Assembly (NCBI GenBank): GCA_050084515.1
Contig: CM114275.1
Location: forward strand, 18,848,001-18,912,000
Reading direction: 5' to 3'
Source of the DNA: Blasia pusilla
Taxonomy: Eukaryota > Marchantiophyta > Marchantiopsida > Blasiales
DNA: 64,000 nt
This document shows, one piece after another, positions 33,738 through 44,822 of the stretch. Made by a program: the position numbers and the translations under genes. Numbering within the stretch: the stretch's first letter is position 1; the number at the start of each line of letters is the position of its first letter. The notes beneath the pieces are model-generated. The model did not search any database, had not been told where the DNA came from, and saw only the letters and a program-made list of their open reading frames with translations.

Positions 33738-34916
33738 CTTGGTTGTTTCGTCGGCAGTATCACCCATAAGCCCAAGAGACTGGAGAAAAATAGTAGTAGC
33801 CGACACCTGTGTTACGGCCCGGACACTTGCTGCTGTCGTACTATCTGCCAAGCTCGCAGTTTCTGCAGACTGCAATCCATGAGGAAGAGAATTTCAGGTC
33901 AATTCTCGCTGAACCGAAAATTTGGAATTACATCCAGCAGTGAAAAGGAAAATTTCAGATATAAACGCCGGTGAAAAGCATTTTCTATGTGTGAGAAAAG
34001 TTAGGAGTCTGATGTTCACTTACTCGCTCGAAGGCTAAACCTTCAGTGAAGAATATATAGCCTTCATCTTCGATTTGCAGACCTGATGTGGATATGCACG
34101 GATTATTCTTAGACACATGCAACTCGCATTTCACATGAGTGTCAACTCAGTAGTGCTACAACTCAGAATCTTGCGTTTTGGATGTGAGGGCTTAGGTACA
34201 ATTCCAAACGGGGTTGGATGCAGAAGCTTTTAATATAGACAAGTAACCTTTTAAACACGGTAGAAAAAGACTGGCGAGAAGCACTAACCAGCTGCATCCA
34301 CTTCTCGAATGGCTTGAAGAAACTCTCGAGAGTACTCATTCGGTCGGGCGGTCGGTTGGTGCGAAAGAGACTTTTCACCAGTAATACCCAAAATCCTTGC
34401 CAATGCATCTGGACGAAAACCGCTTAATAGGGACAGAGATCTGCTTGCGTTCAAAATCTTGGACAGAACTGCAAAGAAACACAATTCAAAATTTTTAAGA
34501 TCATATGGCATTTCATGATACAATGTGAACCAAGCAGAAATTTCTGAGGCCACAACCTATCCTAAACAGGTGTTCTACTGCAAGCAATCGAGAGCGTAAG
34601 AAGGTTGTGGATGTTACCCAAAGCTGCTCCAAGAATGGCACCCACTCCGATCACCTCTGGAACGTAATGTGCTGCACTTAGGTGGCGTGTTACAGTTGTG
34701 TCAGGTTCCGTTAAGAAAAAATATTGTTCGGCCTCAGAAGGTTTACGATTCCTGAAACACGTCCCACGTGGATTTTTAATACTCTTCGTTCTCTTCGTTC
34801 TTTCTCCCCTAAGAGAAAATCACGAGGCAAACCACAGGAAAAATTGAATACTATGATTTCTCGTCCACGATGCGACAGGTAATGAATGAATAGATTGGTT
34901 GTCCTATAGAGGACTA

Positions 34917-35006
<90 letters not shown>

Positions 35007-35262
35007 CCGCATACATCAGAAGCCCATCACTCGTAGAAGACGTTTTCGGCTGCATTCGAGCCGTCACGACCATTCCTCGATTCCTATGCGATTTCCTACT
35101 CGTTGTTCCGAAAACACCCGGAGCGAACCATCCCAATCCCGCATCCGACTTCCTCGTGGCGCCCTCTCGGCATTCAAACCTCCCGCAGGGAGCACTCTGC
35201 GATACATCCACAGCTCCTCCGGCATTCGCCAATCGCCCCGCTAGCGTGCTCACAAGCGCCAT
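33738..35262 (-). pseudogene. Truncated paralogue of the RNI/LRR gene (5' five exons)
   Basis: Starts at 35262 with ATGGCGCTT like the first gene. Exon 1 encodes a transit-peptide-like Ala/Arg-rich sequence. Exon 2 (34751-34618) reads VPEVIGVGAILGAALG. Exon 3 (34468-34289), exon 4 (34082-34024, EDEGYIFFTEGLAFER) and exon 5 (33869-33738) keep the same splice sites and phases as the complete gene. Exon 4 is the same length (59 bp). Exon 5 starts SAETASLADSTTAASVRAV but its LRR core is lost: LGLMGDTADETTK stands where the first gene has LNLSGNSIGDEGAK. No stops occur in exons 2-5, yet no later LRR exons follow. It is either a duplicated pseudogene or a shortened protein without repeats. A (GA)n tract fills its first intron. 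Confidence 0.8.
34921..35003. repeat. (GA)n microsatellite in intron 1 of the LRR paralogue
   Basis: About 41 uninterrupted AG units. Long Ser/Leu stretches predicted across it are not real protein. Confidence 0.95.
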
Positions 35263-35900
35263 AGTCGCCGTCCACCCTCCCCGATACAATGCAGACGATT
35301 CTATGGACCGAACTCCCCGGTATTCAATTCCTGCGACGACGGTTTTCCACACCTTCGCTCCCACGAAGTCCAATTCCTCTCTGCTGCAGCTGAAGCAGAA
35401 GTAGTACTCCGCAAACTTCCGGTTCCCTCACTGCCGCCTCCTGTCACCCATTTAAGAGCCGCGGGGGAGTCCGCGATTGCGTCCAGGTGCATGCACCCGC
35501 GGCGCGGCCTCGCGAGAACGTTCCGGTTGTCCCCCGCCTGCCGCGGCCGCTCGGTCCACTTGGACTTTCCCACCGATTCGGTCCCTTCCGTGACTCCATC
35601 TGGTGATTCTGGTCTGCGTGTCCCTTCCTTCCTTCCTTCGGCTCCCTCTTCCGTGCCTGGCTAATGCCACTTCTTCTACCGCTGCTGGTGGGTCTCATGC
35701 AACCACGTGTCGCGCGCCCAGCGCCACCGGACGTTTAGGACTGGCGTCGCCACTTCTGGTCCAGATTTGCGCTTCGCGAAAGCCGTTCATCTCGACGCGG
35801 CGACGGTCACGATCCGCGCGCACTTTGCTCGCTGTTTTCAATATCGTAGTAATAGTTCGAAAAAGGGCGAGGGAGTAACAATTTCAATAGTTGTAATTAT
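35263..35900. promoter_or_regulatory. GC-rich upstream region of the LRR paralogue
   Basis: CpG-rich sequence upstream of the start codon, ending abruptly in AT-rich DNA at about 35880. Plausible promoter/5'UTR. No TATA box could be assigned with confidence. Confidence 0.4.
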
Positions 35901-37179
35901 TATTACTACTATTATATGATATGATTGTTGTTGGGCACTTTCGTTTATTATTCCATATTGTTCCAGACAAAACAAAATTGTAATGGATCTGGTCTGGTCA
36001 GTTTGTATATTTAGATTTGGAATAAAATGTGGAAAAACTACGAAAAAATATAGTTGAATAAGAATTTAGAGAGCATATCTTTCAAATTTTGCCCTTTTCA
36101 TGAAAATTGCTATTTTCTTATTATATCATGAGATTTTCGGAATACACTTAAATGGAAATTGAAACCAGTTTTGTATTTTCTCATAAAGGATCACTAAAAA
36201 TTCAAAAAGTGACCTAAGAGGGAAAGAAGATGCATCGCAAAAATAATTTCATTAGGAATATGAGTTAAAGACATGGAACAAAAATTTTAATGACGAATCA
36301 AAAACCAAGAAAAAATCAACCAATCATATCTTAACATTAACAATTCATCGTTTATGAACGGACTTGGGTTCAACATGTTTATGTATTTTCTCATATTATA
36401 GATATGCATTTTTTTAATAATGAGAAGAGACATATAATGACTACAAGAAAATGGTAAGCAAATGTTCCAAGTAAATTATCAAAAGGTACATATCACTTAC
36501 CAAATTCATTTATTTCAAAATCAATAAAGCATTGGTTTCATCTATTCCAACATAATTAACTCCTTGATTCATATTCCTTTGAGTATCGTTACCACTTTTA
36601 TATGGGTAGCTCAACAAGTCCTAGCATGTAATAACAAAAACTAGTACATCTTCCCCAAAAAAAAAATCTCCTCGAGATAAAATAATATCAACTCGATAAT
36701 AAGATCTTGCTTGTATTGTTCAAAAATAACATGCAATTACTCTTATGTAATTTTTTTGTCTTGTAGTACAAGTCACATACACTCTTTTTTCTTTAATCAC
36801 ATCATGAATAGCCATTCATTCTCACCCATATTCATATCAAAGAATGTGGATACCCTTTGCACTCATGAGATCCCCACAACAAAAATTAGGAATACATATA
36901 AGAGAACAATGAGAAAATCCAAGATATATAAAAATTACTAATGATAATATATTTTGAGGAAGATTTCAATTATAGAGTAAGAGCATTTTTACTAAACCAA
37001 AAACCTACTTTGTACCTACATATGAATACAATATAACTCAATAAGTATCAAAATTTGCCTCAATAAAATGCTAGGAAAACAAATTATGTACAATTCTCAA
37101 AGAAAAATTATCGAATTTGATCAAGCTCTATTACTATCAATTTTTTAAAAGATGGTAGAATTGCTCATATAGCAATTGA
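35901..37179. other. Geneless AT-rich DNA
   Basis: No coding sequence or structured repeat recognised. Confidence 0.6.
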
Positions 37180-37545
37180 AAGATGAGTCCAAACATGGTT
37201 GCACAAAAATGGACAAGTCCGTCCCTAGAAGTAGACATGGATGAACAAGTATACACGTGTCTAGGGATATGGATTGCGAAGGGTGGGGCCCATACTTATA
37301 TCTCATGGTGGAATGCCAAGGTAGAGGCATGCGGGGCAATAAGGGGGGAGGGAATCATTGGGAATTGAGGTAGAGGAATGAAGAAACGTGAAAGTGTGGA
37401 ACATGGAGGCAAGTAGGGGGATGAGAAAGAAGAGGAAGGTGAGGCCCGCATGGACAAATCCTTCCATAGAATGAATGTAAGTCCACGAATATGGACATGT
37501 CTACAGAAAATGATTTTGTCCATACACAACCTTGGTGCAAACATA
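37180..37545 (+). repeat. Left arm of a dispersed inverted repeat
   Basis: Contains GGTGGGGCCCATACTTATA, GGGGCAATAAGGGGGGAGGG and ATATGGACATGTCTAC. Its reverse complement resembles 41830-42090, which reads GGGCAATAAAGGGGGAGGGA and TGTGGATCTCACC on the opposite strand. Probably two copies of a small non-autonomous element. Confidence 0.65.
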
Positions 37546-40500
37546 TCTCAATTTTTGTGAGAATGGCGCATCTTGCTTCTTAACATAAAGAATGTGATCC
37601 ATCAAAGTGAGTATATTTTCTTGAAGAAACCTTCAATTCATGATAAGGATGAAAGACTCCCCAAAAAAGTTAAAATTGTGGAGAAAAGTTCCACATCTCC
37701 AAAGGAATAAGCTAGGTAATTTGACATGAATCCAAAACAAGACAAACATCATCTCTGTCAAACTCATTGAGAAAAAGTTATGAAGTTAACCAAGTATATT
37801 CATGAATCATTATTGAAAAATCCCAACCCTCATAAGAACTCTAAGATGAAGAGATAAAAGCAAAGAAGGTCAGAAAAATGGATGGGTCCTCAAATCCCAT
37901 CCTCTTTTAATTATAAAGATTAAAAATATAAAAGAGAAAAATATATCAAAATGCTTGAACCCATACTTCAAGGGTGTAGAAACACATTATGGGAAAATTG
38001 TGATCACTTGTGAGGGATCACCATGAAGTATATTGGCTACTGTGTGGAGGATAATATATATATGGAAAGTAGTATGATGCACATAGAAAGTGGATGATTA
38101 CATTTTCCCCCCATTTTGGTGCATTTATGAATAATCATAGATACACTAAGATGGGAAAAAAACTCACTAGTTTACATTATGCAATGCATAACTCTTCAAA
38201 TATGGCAACATCAGGATTTGAATTGATAGAATTAGTCTACTTTGAATAAATACCAAATATAGAATACGTGTATCCAGTGAGCTATGACCTCTTAACCATA
38301 ATGCGTATGTTCACTCCATATCGGGGAAAAAAACTTTAAAAAATGGATGAGCTAACAAATAAATTATTTATAAGAAGACTTATCCATATGTATTATTAAA
38401 ACCATGAGGCACTTCTTAGAAAGGAAAGTTCACACTTATGAAAGAAGTGAAGCTTCCTCAAAGAATAAGAGGCTACGTAATGGGATTTTCCACAAGTCCA
38501 TCCCAACGAATCGGACAAGCCGAACATGAAGTATTAGTAGCTATTAAATAGAAAGCATTTGGTAACCCATTGACAAAACAAAGTATTAAGTTAATGATAA
38601 TATACACATATTTGATATATGAATATAAACCCACTTACATATGTCTTTGAATAAATGAATGGTTTAGATGTCTAACAAACATAAATGATAACCAACCAAA
38701 TGATATGCAAAAAGTGTGAATAAATTATTGTTAAAACCTCCAAGTCTATGTCTGTTGTATAACATAGCTTCCATAATAGGTGGAATACTACTCTCATGAA
38801 GGAGAGTTAAAAAATGTTAATAGTCTTGATTTATGAGCATTAAGATTTCTCAAAGGGAGAGGGTGATCACACTGCTCAAGATGCTAAGAAAACTCACAAA
38901 CTTAACATGAAATCATGCTACATTTAAGTCATTTTTGTAATAACAACATGAGTCATACAATGGCACAAAGTTGGATATCACCTTCTACTAAGACTAAGCA
39001 TTTTCCCTAAGAAAATATTGCTTTTGTAGATCCTTCCCATCCCCTATAAAAGAATGTTCACTACACAAAGAGGTTTGTAATGATACGTCATATCTATCCT
39101 TAGAAGAAACCCCTTGGGAAAAGCATAAGATAAGGTACCCAAAATCAAGGTTTTTGGAAGCAATTATATATATATATATATATTCAATTGTATGGAAATA
39201 AGAATGCAACTGTAATTTAGTCTCATGAAACATTCAACCATAGTCAATGTCAAAATTCTCTTGAAAATGAATACCAGGGATTGAGATATTGACATGGATC
39301 AATTACGACTCCACATAGCTTGTGAGCTTTCCTAATGAGAATATCGTTCTACTATTGCAACTGTTAGATTCATATTGAGCTCATAATTTAATCATAAATT
39401 TGATTGTGAGAAGACCACCAAATTTCAACTAAGCCTTGTAGAACTACAAAATTGCTATGGGGCTCAAATTGGAGTCATAAGAGATTCACAACTTTCAAGC
39501 AATTGCTTGTGAGTCCTAGAACTGAAATTTTGGTTATGCATCGTCCTTTTGCCTTCAACTTGCTCTATTTTCCTCCTAACTTTGTTGGGGTCCTACTCTT
39601 AATTTGCAACAAATTTCTTTTTTAGAGTGTAGCTAAGTCTTTATATTTTGTTTGTAGGGAATTTTTCATGTTGAAGGGTATAGAAATGAATTAATTTCAT
39701 AGTAATATATTTTCCCAAATTTATTAATGCTACAAAAATGAAATAAAGGAGGAAAAATGAAGCAAAGATATCCCTAAGAAAAAATTGGAATACTTCAAAC
39801 CTCTTGAGAAGGTGTTCTATACCCAAAGAATGAGTCCAAATTGAGTAAAAAGGCAATAGAAAATAAATATTTTCCAAGAGCCAAAATCCACTACTTTGCA
39901 AGTCTAAAACTTGTACGCTTTGTGTGTATTTTTTGAGTGAATTGCAAATCATTTGTCGCGACTATGCAAACTTGCAATCACTCGCATGCCTACAAAAATA
40001 TTTCAACTTTTTACAAGCATATTGAGAATATTTTTGAACTAATTGGCAAGTATGTAAGAGAAAAAGACCTTTGGGCCACGTTGGATTCGTAATTTGCAAG
40101 TCTAAATTCCAGTTTTGCTAGTCCAATGTGATAGTAATGCGACTTTGTTATGGCTCTTGCTTGTAAACTTGATGCAAATATAGTAGCAAATCCTCTTCCT
40201 CTTCCTTCCAGAAATAATTTTCCTATCTATAATATATAAAATAGGATAAGAATCCAATATACATAATGATACATTCTACTTGTTTATTATGGGAATTTCC
40301 TTTGATAAAATAAATCCACATAAATAAAAGATTACAATATAACCATTTCTTTCTAGAGTGCTTTTTCCACATAATTCATATTGAAAAAATGAATGCTTCT
40401 ATATAATAGCCCCATGGATTAAAAACTATTCTTGGCCATGCATGCATAATTGAGGCAATAAGGAAAAAATATTATCATTGTGGTAAATGTATACCACATT

Positions 40501-41829
40501 GTTTTAGGATTACTACAACTATAGTAGATTATAGTACCAATATATTGGCCACTTTGGAGTTAGATCTTCAGGATGTTGTCAAATTTTATGATGATCTTTT
40601 ATCCAACATGAAGACTTGCATCTAATATTGGGTAAGCCTTTTATGGATTTCACAAATGAGGATGAGGGGTTTTTCCCCTTATACTTATTTATAATTCTTG
40701 TATCATGAATTCCAAATTTATTCTTTATCATATATTCATATCAATTGGTTTTAGAGTTCCTTCCGTATCTCATTTTCCTAGACTTTCATATATTTTAAAT
40801 TTATATTATAGAAATCCAATTTAAATATAATGCCTTTCTTTTCACACTAAATTATATTATACTAAACTACCAAAATTACCTTAAGGGTTGAAATATATCA
40901 ACATATTGTAGGTTGTAGGTTGTGGTCACATTGATTTTGGAAATATTTGAATTTATTGGTTTTATTTCATTATTATTGCATATAGTTTTTCACTTGGCTT
41001 GTTCCAATTGACACATTTTATGCATGCCCATTATCTCCTACAATCAAGCAAACGATATTTGTTTCTAGGAAAAGTTTAGATGGAGAGGGAGATAGTAAGA
41101 GTTTTGATGAGGAATCATTCCCCATCCTAATCTTTCTTCCTATAAATTCATATATTACCCCTAAGGACCTCACCTCATGGATCCCTATCTTCGTTTGGAA
41201 AGAAACTCACAACTTTTGACACCATATCCTCTCAACTTTCCCCTCTTGCGTCTCCCAGGCTCCACCCTCCTCCCACACCCAATTCTTATCTCTCAACCTC
41301 TAAATATCCTTCCATTTAGAAAATACTACCAAAAAGGAGCCTCCTTTTATCCTCCTCATTTTGGAAATTACAACTTTCTTGGAAACCCTATTTTTATGCA
41401 TGTACATGTCTTCCCTCAAGTATATGCATCATTGTGATTTATTTGCTTAGGTTAATAAAATCATCATTAACTACCATACTACAATTAAACTTAAGTCCAC
41501 CTAAAAGGGTTAATTCCCAAGAAAACACATGTTTCCTCCTCCGCCAAAATTCTATTATTCTCCTCCCATATTGCAAATGAAACTTCCCAATTAACTACAT
41601 TTTCCTCTTATGAATGTTGCTCCCCAACACACTACCGTGGAGAAATATGGGTATATAAATTTTGTAACATATTGGAGATTCACCTAAATCTCTTAACATC
41701 CATAAGGCTAAATATGAAATTGAAATATAAGATAAGAATGAGATCATTTCATGCTCGTTTATAGTTTCTACCAAATGACATAACATATAGATGTAACTTT
41801 ATTTTTTCAATTAATGCCCACTCCTACCT
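37546..41829. other. Geneless AT-rich DNA
   Basis: Over 4 kb with only short frames; no family, RNA gene or tandem array recognised beyond a short (TA)n at about 39167-39182. Confidence 0.6.
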
Positions 41830-42090
41830 ATATGGTCGAATTTCTAAGGTTGCATGTGGACAAAGTCCATGTCCATGGACATGACCATATCCATGGACTT
41901 ATGTCCGTCTTATGGAAAGACTTACCCATGTGGGCCCCATATTCCCATTCGACTCCATTCCCTCCCCCTTTATTGCCCCACTTTCCCTTGCCCTACCTTC
42001 CATCATGAATTATAAGTGTGGATCTCACCTCTTGCAATCCATCTTCGTCATTGGGATGCACTTGTATGTTTTTGTGCAATTGTGCAAATT
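41830..42090 (-). repeat. Right arm of the dispersed inverted repeat
   Basis: Reverse-complement relative of 37180-37545 (see that entry). Also contains the near-palindrome GTCCATGTCCATGGACATGAC at about 41870-41890. Confidence 0.65.
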
Positions 42091-42689
42091 TCCCACAAGA
42101 AACCTAATCCTAGATTTATAAATTCAACAAATAGATCGGGGTCAAATTTTATATGGATGGTTGGCCTTGCGAAGGGAATAACTTCTGAACATTACCACCT
42201 AACCATACACATGCCATAGGAATTAACTTGAATTTAGAAGTAGATCAACAAGAAGGGATTTAAAGATGAGTCTCGTTTTATCCTAAAGGATCCAACTTTT
42301 AAATGTTGCTTCCTCCTACATAACGAAGTCATGAGTTAGGCCTTGAAACGGAAACAAGCAACTACCTTGGCTACACCTTCGAACCTAAGAAATATGTTTT
42401 TTGTATGTATTCTTCAAAAGGCATAACCACTTGTGTGTCTAGATTCAAACCCCACCTAAAGGTTTGGATTTTTTTACCTTTAAATAATAAAATATGGTCA
42501 TGGATACATATCATATCCCTATTTGGTGGAAGACTAAGGTTCTCAAGGTTCATCATGATACATCTTGGATGTGACGTCCGTGTCAAGTAGCAACCTTGGA
42601 CATTCTTAAGGAATATTCCTAGTGGCTATCTCAAGACAAGGATACCATAAAGTATGTCCCAATCGTGTTTGGTTTGTCAAAAGAATTGA
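42091..42689. other. Geneless spacer
   Basis: Nothing recognised. Confidence 0.5.
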
Positions 42690-42970
42690 ATGGACCATGG
42701 CAAGACGTTAGGGCTTCTTCAACCTTTTCCAACTCCGGGCAAACCATGGGAAAGTGATGCTATGGATTTCATCTTGGGATTATTTGATTTGAAATTTGTT
42801 AACTTGATCATGGTAGTGGTAGATTGATTTTCCAAAGATAGAAGTTTTTAATCTGACTCAAAATACAGTTACGGCATTGGAGTTAGCTTATCTTTTCTTA
42901 GACGATGTTTTTAGACGCTGGGGTTTACTAAGTGCGTTATTATCCGATGGGAACACCAAGTTTGTCTCTA
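42690..42970 (+). pseudogene. Integrase-core fragment of an unrelated Ty3/gypsy element
   Basis: Reads GLLQPLPTPGKPWESDAMDF and IMVVVD (then stop) FSK, then LAYLFLDDVFRRWGLLSAL and LSDGNTKFVS. This is the DDE core of common plant gypsy integrases, cut off before the catalytic Glu. It is not the A/B/C family, which reads LDFAGPLP and LTDQGTEF at these places. Confidence 0.85.
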
Positions 42971-42974
42971 AGGG

Positions 42975-43690
42975 AAGTAGAACCAACCATGGGACTAATG
43001 CTAGACAACACGCGTATGTATCTTGTGACTAGCCTTAGGTGAGAAAAGGGCATAGCTACTTGTAGGGAAAAAGGCAAGACAAGCAAGGATTGAAACCTTT
43101 GAGTCAGACGCCAAGTCAAGGAGAGAAGCAAGGAACATGTGAGTAGTTAAGATGGGCAAGACGCCACAATACTAGTCTCGAAACGCAAAGGGAGACAAGA
43201 CAACCATTAGATTCCAAACGGGAGTCAAGAGGGACGCCAGCCATGAGCTTCGTGAAACATAGGTCCAAGATCCAAGATGTGTTTGGGGAGCCAAAAGTTG
43301 TATAAGCTGCAAGAAGTCAATGTCAAGCCATCTTGATAGATAACTAGTCAAACGTTGGTTTGCATGTTGCAAACCACGCTTAGGTTGAGGGCCAGAAGCA
43401 AGGGCCCCAAGAGGGGGGGGGGAACGGTGGGGTTCCCCTGGAAAATCCCATAAATACTTATAGGGGAGAACACTCTCCTTCTCTACCTACTCAAGCCCTA
43501 GAACCATAAACTAATCATAATGTGTGTTTGGCCTTGTTTTAGGTTTGAACTAAGGGACGTTCCTCGAGGAATTAACCAATGCACTACAATTTAGGCAAGT
43601 GACTTTAGGATATTGGTCAAGGCTTGGGGAAGAGGCTTCCTAGGGAGATGGTTAGCACTTGGGAAGACGCGATGTGATTAATGCTTTGTG
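42975..43690 (+). mobile_element. LTR-like repeat next to the gypsy fragment
   Basis: Matches 60330-61150 in reverse complement along its length: GACTAGCCTTAGGTGAGAAAA against GGCTAGCCTCAGATGAGAAAG, and GGGGAAGAGGCTTCCTA in both. Probably the LTR of the same gypsy family as the integrase fragment, since it follows it directly. Exact ends were not resolved. Confidence 0.65.
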
Positions 43691-44346
43691 TCTTATCGGC
43701 TACCTATGGAACGTATGATCGATTGAGTCTTTGGGACTCAATCCAAACCATTTTCATGCAAAGCTCAAGGTCAGGTTTGCTTCGGGATGAAGTAGAGTAC
43801 AAACTCTATGATATTGAGTGGTCCGAAAATACTTCTAAATTGCACCCAATAACTTATGATGAGAATTGCATGGGTTGAAAATTGTAGGTACGCGTGTTTG
43901 ATGGTGATTGGAGGAAAATAATTAGTGAGAGTGGAAGGTAGTGTGTAGAACCGCGGGCCAAAAAAATTAAGATATATCAAATGGAGGGCTCTAGAATGCC
44001 AAGTAAGAGCGTTCCAAGATAGAAGTATATTTCCTTTTTTTTGAAATTTATATTTAAAAGTTGGTCCCTTGATTATACTATGATTGTGACCAATGAGCGT
44101 GTTAACCATAGCATTCTAGGTGTGTTTTTATCAAAGTTAGGAAGTGGATGGAAGACCCAACATCAAACTGAGAACAATGCGCATGCCCAAATGATGTAGG
44201 GGGGGGGCGCAAAATTAAAGAAGCATATCGGTCATAGGCATGAGAGCTAACAAACTTATGGAGTTGATTTGGGTCTATATTGAAGAAGAACCATGGGAGG
44301 AAAGAGATGTAGTGATGCACACATTGACGTGATGTGATGTGTATTG
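43691..44346. other. Spacer before retroelement C
   Basis: No gene. A G-run lies at about 44199-44207. No target-site duplication matching the far end of element C was found. Confidence 0.5.
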
Positions 44347-44822
44347 TGTCACATCTGAGTAGTCGATAGGCCGAGATCTATCGTGGATAAGGCGTAGGAG
44401 CCAGCGGACTATCTTGAGTGTAACTTTGTCCCACGGTGTCGGATGAGGTTGAGGATAGGTCCATTGTGTCAGGAATGTAGTTTTGAAAACTTTCATGTTG
44501 AGGTCTTTCACAACCGGGTGACTTGTTGACCAGCTATCCGCCCCTGGTAACATGTGCGCGTAGGTTACCAAGAGGAGGGCTATTTTTAGGGGAAGAGCCT
44601 TTTAGCTCTTCCCAACCCTATATAAGAGAGGAAGATGGCTTTCTTAAGCCATCTTTCTCATGTTGGGCCGTTGGAGCACCTCCCTTGTATGTGTGAGATA
44701 GGACTAGGGTACTAGCGTCCGGATTCCTTGATAGCACAGGGTGGACGAGGCTCGATATGCCGATGTAGATTGAGGAGTGGAGTTTTAGGCCGGGTGTGCC
44801 ATTTTTACTACTCTTTATTTTT
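44347..44822 (+). repeat. A1 repeat of element C (5' LTR-like unit)
   Basis: Starts TGTCACATCTGAGTAG and ends TCTTTATTTTT, followed by ACA. Aligns with A2 (54114-54592) over its full length with few differences. Contains the promoter listed separately. Confidence 0.92.
44590..44655 (+). promoter_or_regulatory. TATA box flanked by two hairpins in A1 of element C
   Basis: TATATAA at 44619-44625 lies between a 9-bp-stem hairpin GGGAAGAGC/GCTCTTCCC (44590-44613) and a 10-bp-stem hairpin AAGATGGCTT/AAGCCATCTT (44632-44655). A2 has the same arrangement around its TATATAA at 54389. The TATA box would drive the genomic RNA. The second stem would lie at or near the RNA 5' end. Confidence 0.75.

Noticed and set aside
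44199-44346. G-run plus about 140 bp before A1 of element C (and a G-run on the minus strand before A1 of element A, 18070-18082) as a hidden 5' B repeat
   Set aside because: The 140 bp before A1 does not align convincingly with B1 or B2, and homopolymer G/C runs occur elsewhere in the window.
44342-44346. Target-site duplications of elements A and C
   Set aside because: Flanking 4-6 bp at A1 and at either A2 or B2 ends do not match in either element.
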